Positions 1 through 9,704 of a stretch of 64,000 nt of DNA are shown in pieces. Under the pieces are notes generated by a model. The model was not told the origin of the DNA, did no database searches, and worked only from the letters and a program-made list of their open reading frames with translations. A program made the translations under genes and the position numbers. How positions within the stretch are numbered: position 1 is the stretch's first letter; the number at the start of each line of letters is the position of its first letter. The DNA is from Sanderia malayensis (lineage: Eukaryota > Cnidaria > Scyphozoa > Semaeostomeae > Pelagiidae): contig RQOL01000928.1 in assembly GCA_013076295.1 (NCBI GenBank), forward strand, positions 1 through 64,000. Direction: 5' to 3'.

Positions 1-969
1 GATCAAATAGTTTCAAACACCATACACAGTGCCTTTCAATTTCCCGTCAATCCCAAGGACAAAAAATCAACTAACTGGCAATTGGCAAATTACGATGTCA
101 TTTTCGTTGATGAAATTTCCCAGGTCTCTCAAACAATATTCCAACATCTTGTTCATACTTTAAACACTTTCCCCGTATGTCCCTTAGTCATGATGTGTGG
201 TGATTTTGCACAACAGCAACCACTTGCTACTGTTGACGGCAAAACATCACAAGTTCCATTCATAAAAAATGACCCACTTCTACTAAAAATATCATCTTTA
301 CACACACTCTCAACCCAATTTAGAATCACAGATAATTTCCTCCTGGACTTCTTAAGTAATATTCGATATCTCAAACCCACCATTTCTTTACTTCAAAAAT
401 TCCAGCAGGGACGTGTCCTCTGTGACAAACAAGTGACTAAGGATGTCATACTTAAATTGCATCAAAAATACACCACTCACCTTTACCTAACAATCTTGAA
501 CAAGGCATCCCACTTCATTAACGACGCAATCATTGCAAGCACAATTTCCCATCCCATCCTGCAAACAATTCCATGTACAAAAGACCGTAATCCCACCCAA
601 CTATTTCATGGACTCCCTGTAATGCTTCTCGAAAATCGAGATAAAGCAATTGGCTTTGTTAATGGCCAAATCTGTTCCGTTCATTCAAGTCAAGGAAACA
701 CTATCTTTGTAAAACATCCTAACGGACTCGTCATTAACATCTATCCTCTCACAAATCCTGAAGATAATACAATGTATTATCCCTTCACACCAGCATACTC
801 TTGTACCATCGCCAAGGTACAAGGACAGACCTTAGCTAACATAATAATTTGGATTGACACACCCTCAACCCCACCAGGAACATGCTATGTTGCACTTTCT
901 AGAGTTCGGCACTTGGAAAACCTCCTCCTCTTAACAGAGTTAGAACCACAACATTTTAACCCTGTTTAA
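1..969 (+). CDS. Helentron (Helitron2-type) helicase, C-terminal part; 5' end outside the window
   Basis: The frame is open from base 1 to a stop at 967-969, so the first methionine inside is not the real start. Superfamily 1 PIF1-like helicase motifs appear in order: HSAFQFPV just inside the window, Walker B DVIFVDEISQ (about 91-120), GDFAQ (about 200), STQFR (about 313), AKVQGQTL (about 812) and CYVALSRVR (about 883-909). The Walker A segment lies upstream of the window. The tail ending in PQHFNPV and the wording of the last motifs resemble Helentron helicases more than the canonical Helitron at 50-55 kb. In the family this domain unwinds DNA during rolling-circle transposition in the nucleus. 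No lesion is visible in the part seen. It could be the partner of the Rep fragments at 17.5-19.4 kb and 39.7 kb, but that is inference. Confidence 0.85.
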   Translation, partial: DQIVSNTIHSAFQFPVNPKDKKSTNWQLANYDVIFVDEISQVSQTIFQHLVHTLNTFPVCPLVMMCGDFAQQQPLATVDGKTSQVPFIKNDPLLLKISSLHTLSTQFRITDNFLLDFLSNIRYLKPTISLLQKFQQGRVLCDKQVTKDVILKLHQKYTTHLYLTILNKASHFINDAIIASTISHPILQTIPCTKDRNPTQLFHGLPVMLLENRDKAIGFVNGQICSVHSSQGNTIFVKHPNGLVINIYPLTNPEDNTMYYPFTPAYSCTIAKVQGQTLANIIIWIDTPSTPPGTCYVALSRVRHLENLLLLTELEPQHFNPV

Positions 970-1330
970 CTCGGTCAACTTTCAATCTTGCCACACCTCT
1001 CATTTCACATCTTCCTAAGGTAACACCATACCATTCTTAACATTATTATCCCTAGCTACACAATATTCATTTCTTTACGTTCTCCTTCATTTTTCAAGCC
1101 ACCTTTTATTTACCTTTTTTCAACTTCTCCGTTCAAAAACTTGATATCTCTGCTACATAAACTACTAACTCCAACGCCACCTTTTAAAACATCCCACACA
1201 CCACCCTCATCTTTAGATGAGGGTGGTTGGGAAGCCCCAACGTAATGTGACACAATAGTATGGGGGTGGGTGGGTGGTTATTCCAGAGACTTATAGGGTT
1301 TCAACCCTCTCCTGTAACACCCGGGTGGCA
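970..1330. other. Non-coding stretch after the helicase with a perfect hairpin
   Basis: Positions 1201-1226 form a 12-bp perfect stem (CCACCCTCATCT) around a TT loop. A smaller inverted repeat, TTGGG/CCCAA, follows at about 1227-1241. Terminal hairpins are usual at Helitron and Helentron 3' ends, so this may mark the 3' end of the element coding for the helicase. No CTRR tetranucleotide follows within a dozen bases, which fits a Helentron better than a canonical Helitron. From about 1254 a G-rich stretch leads to the 28S fragment beginning at 1331. Confidence 0.45.
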
Positions 1331-1361
<31 letters not shown>

Positions 1362-1731
1362 AGCTTAAAACTCGTAAAGACTAAAGAATCGATAGGCCAT
1401 GCTTTCACAGTTTGTATTCATACTGAAAATCAAAATCAAGTGAGCTTTTACCCTTTTGTTCTACATGAGATTTCCGTTCTCATTGAACTCACCTTAGGAC
1501 ACCTGCGTTATCATTTAACAGATGTGCTGCCCCAGCCAAACTCCCGACCTGATAGTGTCTTCGGCACGGATTGACCTGCCAACGAGGCCTTAATGCCAGA
1601 AAGTGGACCGTGAAGCCCGCTTCCGTTCAACCGAATAAGTAAAAAAACGATAAGAGTAGTGGTATTTCACTGTTGCATTGCTGCTCCCACTTATCCTACA
1701 CCTCTCATGTCTTTTCACAGAATCAGACTAA

Positions 1732-1763
<32 letters not shown>

Positions 1764-1821
1764 GATTTTGCCAAGCCCCTTCCCTTGGCTGTGGTTTCGC
1801 AAGATAGTAGATAGGGACAGT

Positions 1822-1876
<55 letters not shown>
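1331..1876 (-). rRNA. 28S rRNA gene fragment (pseudogene), 3' half
   Basis: The plus strand carries antisense 28S text that is highly conserved in eukaryotes: TTATCCCTGTGGTAAC at the left edge, then the segment through CTCACCTTAGGACACCTG, and the right part ending GATGACGAGGCATTTGGC. The left edge falls at the 28S site that also bounds the fragments near 8189, 12098 and 43370. The right edge lies within two bases of the position cut by R2 retrotransposons. Several substitutions against conserved 28S text and the truncation at both ends argue that it is not functional. Confidence 0.9.
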
Positions 1877-1877
<1 letters not shown>

Positions 1878-1974
1878 AAGATCAGCCGCACTGACAGAAC
1901 ATTGCGATATGAAAAGAACGCACTTTGCAGGTAGTCATGCTGCATCCTTTCTTACGCACAAATGCCCGTCAATG
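1877..1974. other. Junction sequence between 28S fragment and minisatellite
   Basis: The sequence departs from 28S immediately after the TTTGGC at 1871-1876. About 100 bp of unrecognised sequence then lead into the 55-bp repeats. If the break is an R2-type insertion site, this would be the element's 3' end read antisense. No protein evidence supports that. Confidence 0.3.
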
Positions 1975-3530
1975 GTTTCAGCAGCAACTCTTCTCCAGTA
2001 ATAAAGAGCCAATGATGATAAAAGACAATGTTCAGCAGCAACTCTTCTCCAGTTAATAAAGACCCAATGATGATAAAAGACATTTTTCAACAACAACCCT
2101 TCTCCAGTTAATAAAGACGCAATGATGATTAAAGACAATGTTCAGCAGCAACTCTTCTCCAGTTAATAAAGACGCAATGATGATAAAGGACAATATTCAG
2201 CAGCAACTCTTCTCCTGTTAATAAAGACGCAATAATGATAAAAGACAATGTTCAGCAGCAACTCTTCACCAGTTAATAAAGACGCAAAGATGACAAAAGA
2301 CAATGTTCAGCAGCAACTCTTCACCAGTTAATAAAGACGCAAAGATGATAAAAGACAATGTTTAGCATCAACTCTTCTCCAGTTAATAAAGACGCAATAA
2401 TAATAAAAGTCAATGTTTAGCAGCAACTCTTCTGCTGTTAATAAAGACCCAATGATGATAAAAGACAATGTTCAGCAGCAACTCTTCTCCAGTTAATAAA
2501 GAGGCAATAATGATAAAAGACAATGTTTAGCAGCAACTCGTCTCCAGTTAATAAAGACGCAATGATGATAAAAGACAATGTTTAGCAGCAACTCTTCTCC
2601 AGTTAATAAAGACCCAATGATGACAAAAGACAATGTTCAGCAGCAACTCTTCACCAGTTAATAAAGACGCAAAGATGATAAAAGACAATGTTTAGCATCA
2701 ACTCTTCTCCAGTTAATAAAAACGTAATGGTGATAAAAGGCAATGTTCAGCAGCAACTCTTCTCCAGTAATAAAGACTCAATGATGATAAAACGCCACAA
2801 CTTCCAGTAAAAAGACCAATGTTCAGACAAACAGCAACTCTTCTCCAGTTAATAAAGACGCATATAATGTGATAAAAAGACAATGTTTAGGCAGCAAATC
2901 TGTTCCCCTCTTCTCCTGTTAATAAAGATGCAATGATGATAAGACAATGTTCAGCAGCAACTCTTCACCAGTTAATAAAGACGCAAAGATGATAAAAGAC
3001 AATGTTCAGCATCAACTCTTCTCCAGTTAATAAAGACGCAATGATGATGAAAGACAATGTTCAGCGGCAACTCTTCACCAGTTAATAAAGAAGCAAAGAT
3101 GATAAAGGACAATGCTCAGCATCAACTCTTCTCAGTTAATAAGGACGTAATGGTGATAAAGACAATGTTCAGGAGCAACTCTTCTCCAGTAATAAAGACC
3201 CAATGATGATAAAAGACAACGTTCAGCAGCAACTCTTCTCCAGTTAATAAAGAGCCAATGATAATAAAAGACAATTTTCAGCAGCATCTCTTCTCCAGTT
3301 AATAAAGACGCAATGATGATAAAAGACAATGTTCAGCAGCAACTCTTGTCCAGTTAATAAAGACCCAAAGATGATAAAAGGCAATGTTCAGCAGCAACTC
3401 CTTTTCAGTTAATAAAGGCGCAATGATGATAAAGGACAATGTTCAGCATCAACTCGTCTCCAGTTAATAAAGACGCAATGACGATAAAAGACAATGCTCA
3501 GCAGCAACTTTTCTCCAGTAGTAAAGGCAC
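1975..3530. repeat. 55-bp minisatellite, about 28 copies
   Basis: The unit contains CAGCAGCAACTCTTCTCCAG followed by TTAATAAAGACGCAATGATG and a short A-rich end. Start points at 2033, 2088 and 2143 give a period of 55 bp. Units differ by scattered substitutions and small indels, and a few, around 2800-2900, are disrupted. Open frames across the array on the minus strand follow the repeat and are not genes. Confidence 0.9.
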
Positions 3531-4462
3531 GATGACGTAATAATGCTTAAATAACACAAGACTTGATATAAATTTGTGACCTTTTTATCTTCATGCTGCT
3601 TGGACGGTTAAACTTACCTATATTAATAGTTTGTTTGAAAACATTCACTCGCTGCTTTGTTTCATGATATTTGCCAACACAAGTTCTTTGCTCTACTCCT
3701 TTGATTCTCGGCTAAGTGTCATTTTATTAATTGTCTCCTCTTCCTATCATCCAGTCTTCTTTCTTCATGGTTGGAAATCAGTATCCAGTTTTCTCCCGAA
3801 TATTTATCCTTGTTTGGTGTTTCTCGTTGCTGTTGAAATTATTGTCTTACCAAAGGCGTTAAAAAGATGTAGTATTTGTCGCCCAGAAGTATATTTTCCT
3901 TCCAGTTAAGAAAATTATTGAGCTGGCCATTGGTTACGGTGGCAAAATGTTGGCCTGTAGCAATGTTTTTTGCGTGGCTGTCTTTCATCACATAAAGGTA
4001 CCTTCTTACCATTGAATTTAGTTTGAGAAGAATTGCATCCTTCCCATACATCATCGTCATATTCATTTCCTGAGAAATGTGCAAGGAAAATGAAAAAGTG
4101 TGCACTATTATGGCACTAAGGTCTGCTCAATATTTTCAGTAGGCAAATGACATCTAGTGATAACACGTGAAATGTTACTTACATCTATCTCTTCTTGTTC
4201 TGGTCCTTGTGTCAGAATATATTTCAGTATGCCACCATCACTGATACTTTCTGAAAGTTAGAGTGTTAAGCGACTGTTAAGCGAAAATGTTTGTTGCACG
4301 CAGGATTTGTAAAGGTTGACTTGCATAAATGACGAATACAATAACATTCTATTCAACAAGCAAGTTAATAAAGGAAATGTATATTGAAAATATTAAAGTA
4401 TGTAACTCTAAAGAAATAAAATTACCTCTTCATAGGTCTTCGCTTGCCAACTCCTTGCTATT
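3531..4462. other. No recognisable gene
   Basis: Mostly A+T-rich sequence. An 88-codon open frame on the minus strand at 3839-4105 has no motif I recognise. A possible splice donor (GAAGAG followed by GTAATT, minus strand, near 4430) lies just downstream of the C48 domain, so exons of that gene may extend into this stretch. Confidence 0.4.
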
Positions 4463-5461
4463 TCATTGACAATGTGTTGGACCAGCAAATCTCTCACATT
4501 CGTCCATATCGAAGATGGGGAAGTCTGGAGATGTCTCGAGCAGGAACGACACCATGTAGCAGATGATGAATAATGCGCACTAAGCATTTTCGTTTTGCAG
4601 AGGTAAAAGTGTTGACTTTCCTACTAATCTGCCTGCTTTTCTAAAGTTGTTATTTGATAATGATTGTAGCAGAGTTTTCACTTCAAACTCATGCTCTTGC
4701 CCCAAAGAGTCGCATATCAATTAGTTGGATTTGTCCAAGTCAATACAAAGAGCCCACCAATGTTGCTGTGTATTCAATGGAAAGATAACTTTTTTCTTTC
4801 CAAGAGACGGAAATTGTCTTGATTCTTTCCTCGATATTTTATAAAATTTGTTCTTAATTAACTGTGTTCCCATAAGAGGGTCAACAACGAAAACATCTTG
4901 ATGTTGCATATTTATAGTCAAACCCACTGCATGCATGATGCTGTCATTGACATGAAAATCACCCTGAAGTGATCTTATATCATGTGCTGTAACAGGGGGG
5001 AATGTGTTGGACACTTCATGGCAATCATCTACTGAAGAAGAACTGCTCATGATATCGAAAGCAGTAAAGTCCTTGTCGGAAGTGATGTTCTTGTCAGGAT
5101 TGTCGACTACAGTAACACGCTGGCAACCGTATTTGTAAATTCCGAAGCCCTTGCTATAAACAAGGTGCCAGAAATATACAAGGCAATCTGCTGGAGTGTA
5201 TTCCAATGCACCATTTATACTATCAAGGATGATGCATTTTGTTTGCAAGAACAAACACGCTATATAATGAGATGCAGCATTATTTATCAAGATCCTATCA
5301 CCAGCCTTTACATCTAACTTTGTCAAAAAGTCTTGGTACATGTTGTCTGCATCACTTTCAAGACAATCTGGATCAGCGGAAGCAAATAAAGATTCCACTT
5401 CGTTGTTGAATTGCTTGTGGACATATCCAACAGATTGAGCACTGATCGAAATAACATCCAT
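4463..5461 (-). pseudogene. Ulp1/C48-type cysteine protease domain with in-frame stops
   Basis: The first 246 codons (5461 to 4724) are open and end with KKVIFPLNTQQHWWALCIDL, the usual beta-strand and catalytic His of C48 peptidases. The same frame continues past a TAA at 4721-4723 into LICDSLGQEHEF, which supplies the catalytic Asp. It then gives LPLQNENA, a TAG at 4580-4582 and CALFIICYMVSFLLE, matching the oxyanion Gln and catalytic Cys region, and closes at 4463. So all four catalytic elements are present but two stop codons break the frame. The family removes SUMO-like modifiers; many transposons carry a copy. It lies about 100 bp downstream of the integrase exon on the same strand, and I infer both were one gene. 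The upstream half (5461 to about 5000) is unassigned. The first-part ATG may not be the true start. Confidence 0.7.
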
Positions 5462-5566
5462 AATATAATCGCCAGATGGTGCTCTGGGATTTTATTCATT
5501 TTTTCGGCCCTTTAATGTCAAATAAGAACTTGACAACATTGTAAACATGTGAAGCCTTTTTTCTTT

Positions 5567-6167
5567 TCAAATGGAAGAGCCAACAGAATTTACTAAACAG
5601 CATTTAATAGAAAGAATATAGCGAAAGTGCCACTGATTATTTTTCATAAAGCCTCTTTTTTTGGAAGGAGCCATGTCAATTAGGCCATAAAGGAGTCGTT
5701 CATGAGGATGGAAAGCACGAATAGGTTTTGGTGGTGGAGCTTGTGTCATTTTGAGAGGAACATGGATTCGACATGTCTCACATGCTTGAAGATATTTTCG
5801 AATCTGTTGAAAAACACCCTTATAATAAAACTTAGCATTAAAAGATTTGCTGAGAGAGTTAACTCCCCCAGGAAGACAAGACTGGAGACCGCTGGCTGTT
5901 TTAGTGCAATGGAGGCTGGTGAATACATGAGTTAAAACTTCTTTGCATACAACAATTTTGTATTCACTGAACAAATTTGTCTTTTTGTTATAGGTGTTAT
6001 GAATTATTACTGGCAAACCATCATATTCATTGACAATAAAGTTACCAAGAATGTCTGTCTTTAGCTGGTAAATTTGCTTCGAGTTGTTTTTGTTGTAAAG
6101 GAGATTACGGATATTTTTTTGATGAAATTGAAGAGAGCTGCTCTTTGGGATTTAGTAAAGGCATATT
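5567..6167 (-). pseudogene. Integrase H2C2 zinc domain and start of catalytic core (putative exon 3)
   Basis: Near the middle is an H2C2 zinc-binding region (paired His in LTHVFTSLHC, then CETC after KFYYKGVFQQIRKYLQA), the HHCC module that precedes retroviral-type integrase cores. It is followed by HERLLYGLIDMAP and WHFRYILSI, which correspond to the first beta-strand and first catalytic Asp of a DDE core. The second Asp and the Glu are missing: the frame stops at 5567 and the C48 domain begins 100 bp on, so the core appears deleted. The exon probably starts at 6167 after an AG acceptor. A run of seven T (plus strand, 6114-6120) shifts the frame, and one more base there would join both parts. 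Ginger-type transposons combine such an integrase with Ulp1 proteases; domesticated integrase genes are the alternative. Confidence 0.65.
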
Positions 6168-6230
6168 CTGCAATGCTGCAACTATATTCCATATTGTATT
6201 GGAGAACTAGAAATTTTAACAAGATCTTAC

Positions 6231-6403
6231 ACAAAGAAAATGATATGGGAAAATGATAATGGCATGAAATGGCAATTTCAAAGCTGCATCAATTGCTTTG
6301 GCATTTTTTGGCAGGTCAGCAACAGGAATATGACTTTCTTCCTGAGCAGACGGCTTGGGAACAGATTGCTCCACTTCACTAAGAACAGACCCACCTTCCT
6401 CAC
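6231..6403 (-). CDS. Putative exon 2 of the integrase/C48 gene
   Basis: This 173-base open segment is bounded by an acceptor (GCTTTAG before 6403) and a donor (GTAAGA after 6231) on the minus strand. Joined to exon 1 it restores a split codon and reads EEGGSVLSEVEQSVPKPS and then IDAALKLPFHAI. It ends on a whole codon and so is phase 0 to exon 3. The acidic, Ser/Pro-rich composition suggests a linker. No known domain is recognised. Confidence 0.5.
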
Positions 6404-6885
6404 CTAAAGCAATAACATGTTTTTAGCATTGTGCTTGTCCTGGCCTCATAATCTCTACTGAAAGCAATTATCAGGTAATAACTTAATCAGAATTGTAAAT
6501 TATTAGGTAGTTAAAACATGAACAGGTTTTTATGAATGGTAAATTTCTTTGGAATCTAATCTCTGGCCAAATATCACTTCAGGAAAATTTCAAAGGGAAG
6601 TTGTAAAGGCATCAGGCAATACATAATTTACAAACATATGTTGAAAAACAATTGCTTTTAGCTTCCTATCAAATCAATCTTGTATGGCTAACAAGTGAAG
6701 CTCTCCCTGGAAAAGGTATGGTGAGATATTGCAGTGCTAAATGGTTTAATTCAATTTTTTTAGTCATCAAATGAGTCACAATGCAAAGTTTACTAAAATG
6801 TGACTTGCTCGGCCTGAGTCGCTGCAACTTGCAAACAAAAAATTTTTACAAACAGAATTATTACAGTTTCAACAGAATCACTTAC

Positions 6886-6934
6886 ATTCGTCACTGTCAC
6901 TGAGAGCTTCAAATGCTTTCATGAGTTTGTCCAT
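6886..6934 (-). CDS. Putative exon 1 with start codon of the integrase/C48 gene
   Basis: An ATG at 6934 begins MDKLMKAFEALSDSDE and is followed by a consensus donor GTAAGT at 6885-6880. The split codon (one base here, two in exon 2) gives a continuous frame. The start rests on splice logic only; no promoter was identified. Confidence 0.5.
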
Positions 6935-7301
6935 GACTTTGGTAACTTAAAAACGTTATGAAATTTGATTCAGATGCAAATTGCAACTGTTTCAATGAGA
7001 GTTTCAATGAAATTGTTTCACAAAAACTCAATAAATTTTCGTGACGTTCCATTTTATACTTCCATCAAGGAATCCTACCCCCGGGTTTACTGACATTCTT
7101 ACATCACATGGTTCAATCAAATTTAATTGGTTGATTATATCTTCTACGTCAGAGGACAGACTTGTCACGAGAGGACAGACTTGCCACGCTACACTCTCCA
7201 ACCAGCCATGCATCCAACACCCAACACACCCCACATCGCACTGCTGCCGGCATATCTAATCACCCGCAGCTAAGGGACGAGTTGAACGCAGTGATTCCAA
7301 C
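6935..7301. other. No recognisable gene
   Basis: A+T-rich then C-rich sequence with a short direct repeat (AGAGGACAGACTTG, about 7150-7185). Overlapping open frames on both strands look like chance. The segmental duplication begins at its right edge. Confidence 0.5.
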
Positions 7302-7434
7302 AGGTAACGAGTCGCTCTGCTAAAATTCGATCGATGTCGAAGAGCATCGCTCCCTTCCTAGGCTTCCTCGCCGCTGCTCAACCCCTCACATTAGTAAGTC
7401 TCGCAGCGTGACGTCTGCCTCTCTAAACACGTCT

Positions 7435-7850
7435 TATCCTTGTTTCTCGCGAAAGTCTCCCTCCCCCTCTTGCCAAATATTTTTTCAACATTGGAAAACA
7501 CTTGTCAAACATCTTGTCAACAAGCGGTAGAAATTTCGACGTGTTTATCTTGTTTATGAGCCCTTTGTCAACATTCACATATAAATAGATGTGTTGACAC
7601 GTGTGTGGACAGGCCTGCTGCTCTGCCACTGGAAGCTGTCCACAGGTTTTGCTGGCATTGGCCTGTGCATCCGTCTGTGCATCTGTTGTGCTTCCTGACT
7701 GACGGGCACCATCTGCGTACACGGATGGATGCATGCATGGATGGACGCTAAGCACAACACCGAGAGCCATGCACACTTGCCTGCAGGCCTGTCACAGCCA
7801 GGCGTGCACAGCACATGAAGCACTGAGTGCGCTCAAGAGGAAATGTTTGA
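7435..7850. repeat. rDNA intergenic-spacer-like sequence (copy A)
   Basis: From about 7625 the sequence (CTGTCCACAGGTTTTGCTGG, then GCACACTTGCCTGCAGGCCT near 7768) matches the tandem units at 59040-59935. Both places are immediately followed by the antisense 28S 3' region, which is where the intergenic spacer should lie. 7435-7625 has no match I can see apart from copy B. Confidence 0.65.
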
Positions 7851-7929
7851 AAAGGTGGGAGGAAGAACGAGACTGATAAAAATAATGTGTTAACACAAAT
7901 TGCATTAACCAATCTATAGAACAAAGGGC

Positions 7930-8211
7930 TTAATCTCAGAAGATCGTAGCAACAATGCTACTCTAGTTCGTACAACACCCCGTTCCTTATTTAAGTCATC
8001 TGCAAAGAATTTATCTCTGGAAATGTTAGAGCTAACCTGTCTCACAACGGTCTAATCCAAGCTCACGTTCCCTATTACCAGGTGAACAATCCGGCGTTTG
8101 GTGAATTCTGCTTCACAATGATAGGAAGAGCCAATATCGAAGGATCAAAAAGAAACGTCGCTATGAACGCTTGGCTGCCACAAGCCAGTTATCCCCAGGT
8201 AACTTTTTCTG
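7930..8211 (-). rRNA. 28S rRNA 3'-end fragment with internal deletion (copy A)
   Basis: CAGAAGATCGTAGCAACAA begins the match to the same region as 42828-43392. About 285 bp present there are missing here between GAAATGTTAGA and CTAACCTGTCTCAC (near 8032). The match continues through GGTGAATTCTGCTTCACAAT and stops after a diverged form of the TTATCCCTGTGGTAAC segment at 8189-8211, where the P3 insert begins. This is a pseudogene piece. Confidence 0.9.
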
Positions 8212-8239
8212 TTCGTGAAAGCTTACGCTTTGCTAGTTA

Positions 8240-9170
8240 CAGTTCTGGTGTAATAACACTACGTTCATAAAACCTCAAGCCATATGAAATCATGATGCTA
8301 TTGTTTTATACAATATATATAGTAATTTTTTTGACACGAAGTTTCGGTGACACAGGCGTCGAAGATGTTTGCTTATATTGACAATCAGGGGATTTGATGT
8401 AAAGGTGTCAGACGAGTAGGCTTGAGTATTGGAATGAGTATGAGGAATGAAATGCTCTCTCAATTAGCCACATAACGTGGCGTACATCCATTCTAGCCAT
8501 GCTTTGGCAGAAGGTATGGTGTGATTGTTTGAAGTGATTGAAAATGGGCGAAGCGTCCTTAAATTGACATAGAAGTAAAATAAGTGTGCATATAATAACT
8601 AACTGTGTGTGCCGCACAAATATGTGATAGAGCTGGAGGCTGAAAATTCACAGTGGGTGCTGGTGATGAAGGTATCACATTGCAACGTTTTGGGAATGCA
8701 ATGAATAGTCAGCATGAAATTCCTTTTTTGGCCAGCAACTCTCAAGTGAATGAAAAAAAGTTGTGTAGTGTTTTTCTAGTCCTGCTTTCCGCGATTGCAA
8801 GATGGGAGATGTGAACCATATTTTTTGATGGTGTCAGAATTGATTCTTTAGTGTTGCAATGCTGATTAAGCCTGACGAATATGATAATGATGTGTTCCAG
8901 GGTGGCAGGAAGGTTGACTTAAATGTATCAGAGCCCTGCTGTTGCAGGGCAGGAGTGTCTCCTGCGATAAGAGGGCAGGAGTTATTTCACTTGAGTTTTC
9001 TCACTCAATTTATGCTGTAGAGTTTTTAACTCAAATGGGCGAAACACATTTTTTCCGAGTTTCTTACTTCCGCCCACCTTTTGAAACTTGCTTTGAAAGT
9101 CAAGAGATGATGAAATTTAAGATGTGTGTCATGTACCGAAATTGGATAGCCTCATATTCATGTTGAGACA
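8240..9170. other. Left part of the P3 insert, no recognised gene
   Basis: Roughly 0.9 kb before the P3 promoter. It contains a short hairpin (GCCCTG/CAGGGC, about 8932-8950). A 69-codon frame on the minus strand (8408-8617) starts with a hydrophobic stretch like a signal peptide and is conserved in copy B, but both copies are nearly identical anyway, so conservation is not informative. Confidence 0.4.
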
Positions 9171-9178
9171 AGATAGTG

Positions 9179-9186
9179 TATAAATG
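9179..9186 (+). promoter_or_regulatory. TATA box of gene P3 (copy A)
   Basis: TATAAATG lies about 30 bp upstream of an initiator-like TCATTC (about 9207-9212). It is followed by a roughly 80-base untranslated exon that ends in a consensus splice donor at 9289. The arrangement is repeated in copy B. It looks like a complete RNA polymerase II core promoter. Confidence 0.65.
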
Positions 9187-9288
9187 GCGACACAAGTCTC
9201 CTTCTGTCATTCGGTTTTAGATTGTTCACTGCAAGGACCTAGATTTAACATCTGCTTGAAAAGTTTGATTTCTTCATATCTATGAAAG

Positions 9289-9387
9289 GTAAGTTAAATA
9301 AAACATTTTTCACATCATGGCGTTTTATTTACCAAATAACGCCATTACAATTCAAAAAACCAACTATATGCTATTAACTTCTTTTAG
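9289..9387 (+). other. 5' UTR intron of gene P3 (copy A)
   Basis: Donor ATGAAAG followed by GTAAGT at 9289, acceptor CTTCTTTTAG ending at 9387, directly followed by the ATG at 9388. Length 99 bp. P1 and P2 also have a splice acceptor within a base of their ATG. Confidence 0.6.
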
Positions 9388-9642
9388 ATGGCCTATGTTA
9401 CACAACGAAAGTCTCAAGGAGTGATGTTTTTTAACCACTTCCCAAAAAATTTTTTGCAGCCTTATGGAGTTGCTGAAAGATTTCCAGAGGACAAGATTGC
9501 ATTGTCACATCTGCGACCTGAATGTTGCGAGTGGCTGAAAAGGCCACATGTTGCAATGTCTGAATTTACTTCCACTCTCATTGAAAATGAATGCCTCCTT
9601 CAAAACACAGATGTATTGGGTAAGAAGTTTAGAAAAAGCTGA
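9388..9642 (+). CDS. Family gene P3, N-terminal exon (copy A)
   Basis: The frame starts MAYVTQRKSQGVMFFNHFPK and includes NFLQPYGVAERFP and CEWLKRPHVAMSE. The same pattern (GV..F..F..NF..PYG.AE.FP, then C.WL.RP..AMSE) occurs in P1 and P2 in this window. I do not recognise the family or its function. The open frame runs to 9642, but a donor-like GGTAAGAAG at about 9615 suggests the coding exon may end there. The rest of the protein lies beyond the LINE at about 11220-11627. In copy B a one-base loss breaks the frame soon after PYGV. The basic C-terminus suggests nuclear location. Confidence 0.65.
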   Translation: MAYVTQRKSQGVMFFNHFPKNFLQPYGVAERFPEDKIALSHLRPECCEWLKRPHVAMSEFTSTLIENECLLQNTDVLGKKFRKS

Positions 9643-9704
9643 TTTCCAATGTTTATTCAAGAGTGGAAAGTCTTGCGATCCATAGTAAAGATTACCAGGG
9701 CCAC

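Noticed and set aside
1227..1245. Canonical Helitron 3' terminus after the 1201-1226 hairpin
   Set aside because: No CTRR follows within the usual distance, so I kept it only as a possible Helentron end.
1260..1574. 104-codon frame over 28S, and similar frames at 12771-13208 and 60363-60602
   Set aside because: They overlap conserved antisense 28S text, which explains the sequence fully.
1935..3329. Minus-strand open frames with repeated INWRRVAAE words
   Set aside because: They simply translate the 55-bp repeat, whose length leaves some frames open; no start context or domain.
1975..3530. CRISPR-like regular repeat array
   Set aside because: Units are head-to-tail 55-bp repeats without unique spacers, in an animal genome; it is a minisatellite.
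3839..4105. 88-codon minus-strand frame as an exon of the C48 gene
   Set aside because: No motif and no clear splice sites connecting it to the C48 domain.
8408..8617. 69-residue secreted-peptide candidate (also 25105-25314)
   Set aside because: A signal-peptide-like start, but no other support; its presence in both duplicates is expected from their near identity.
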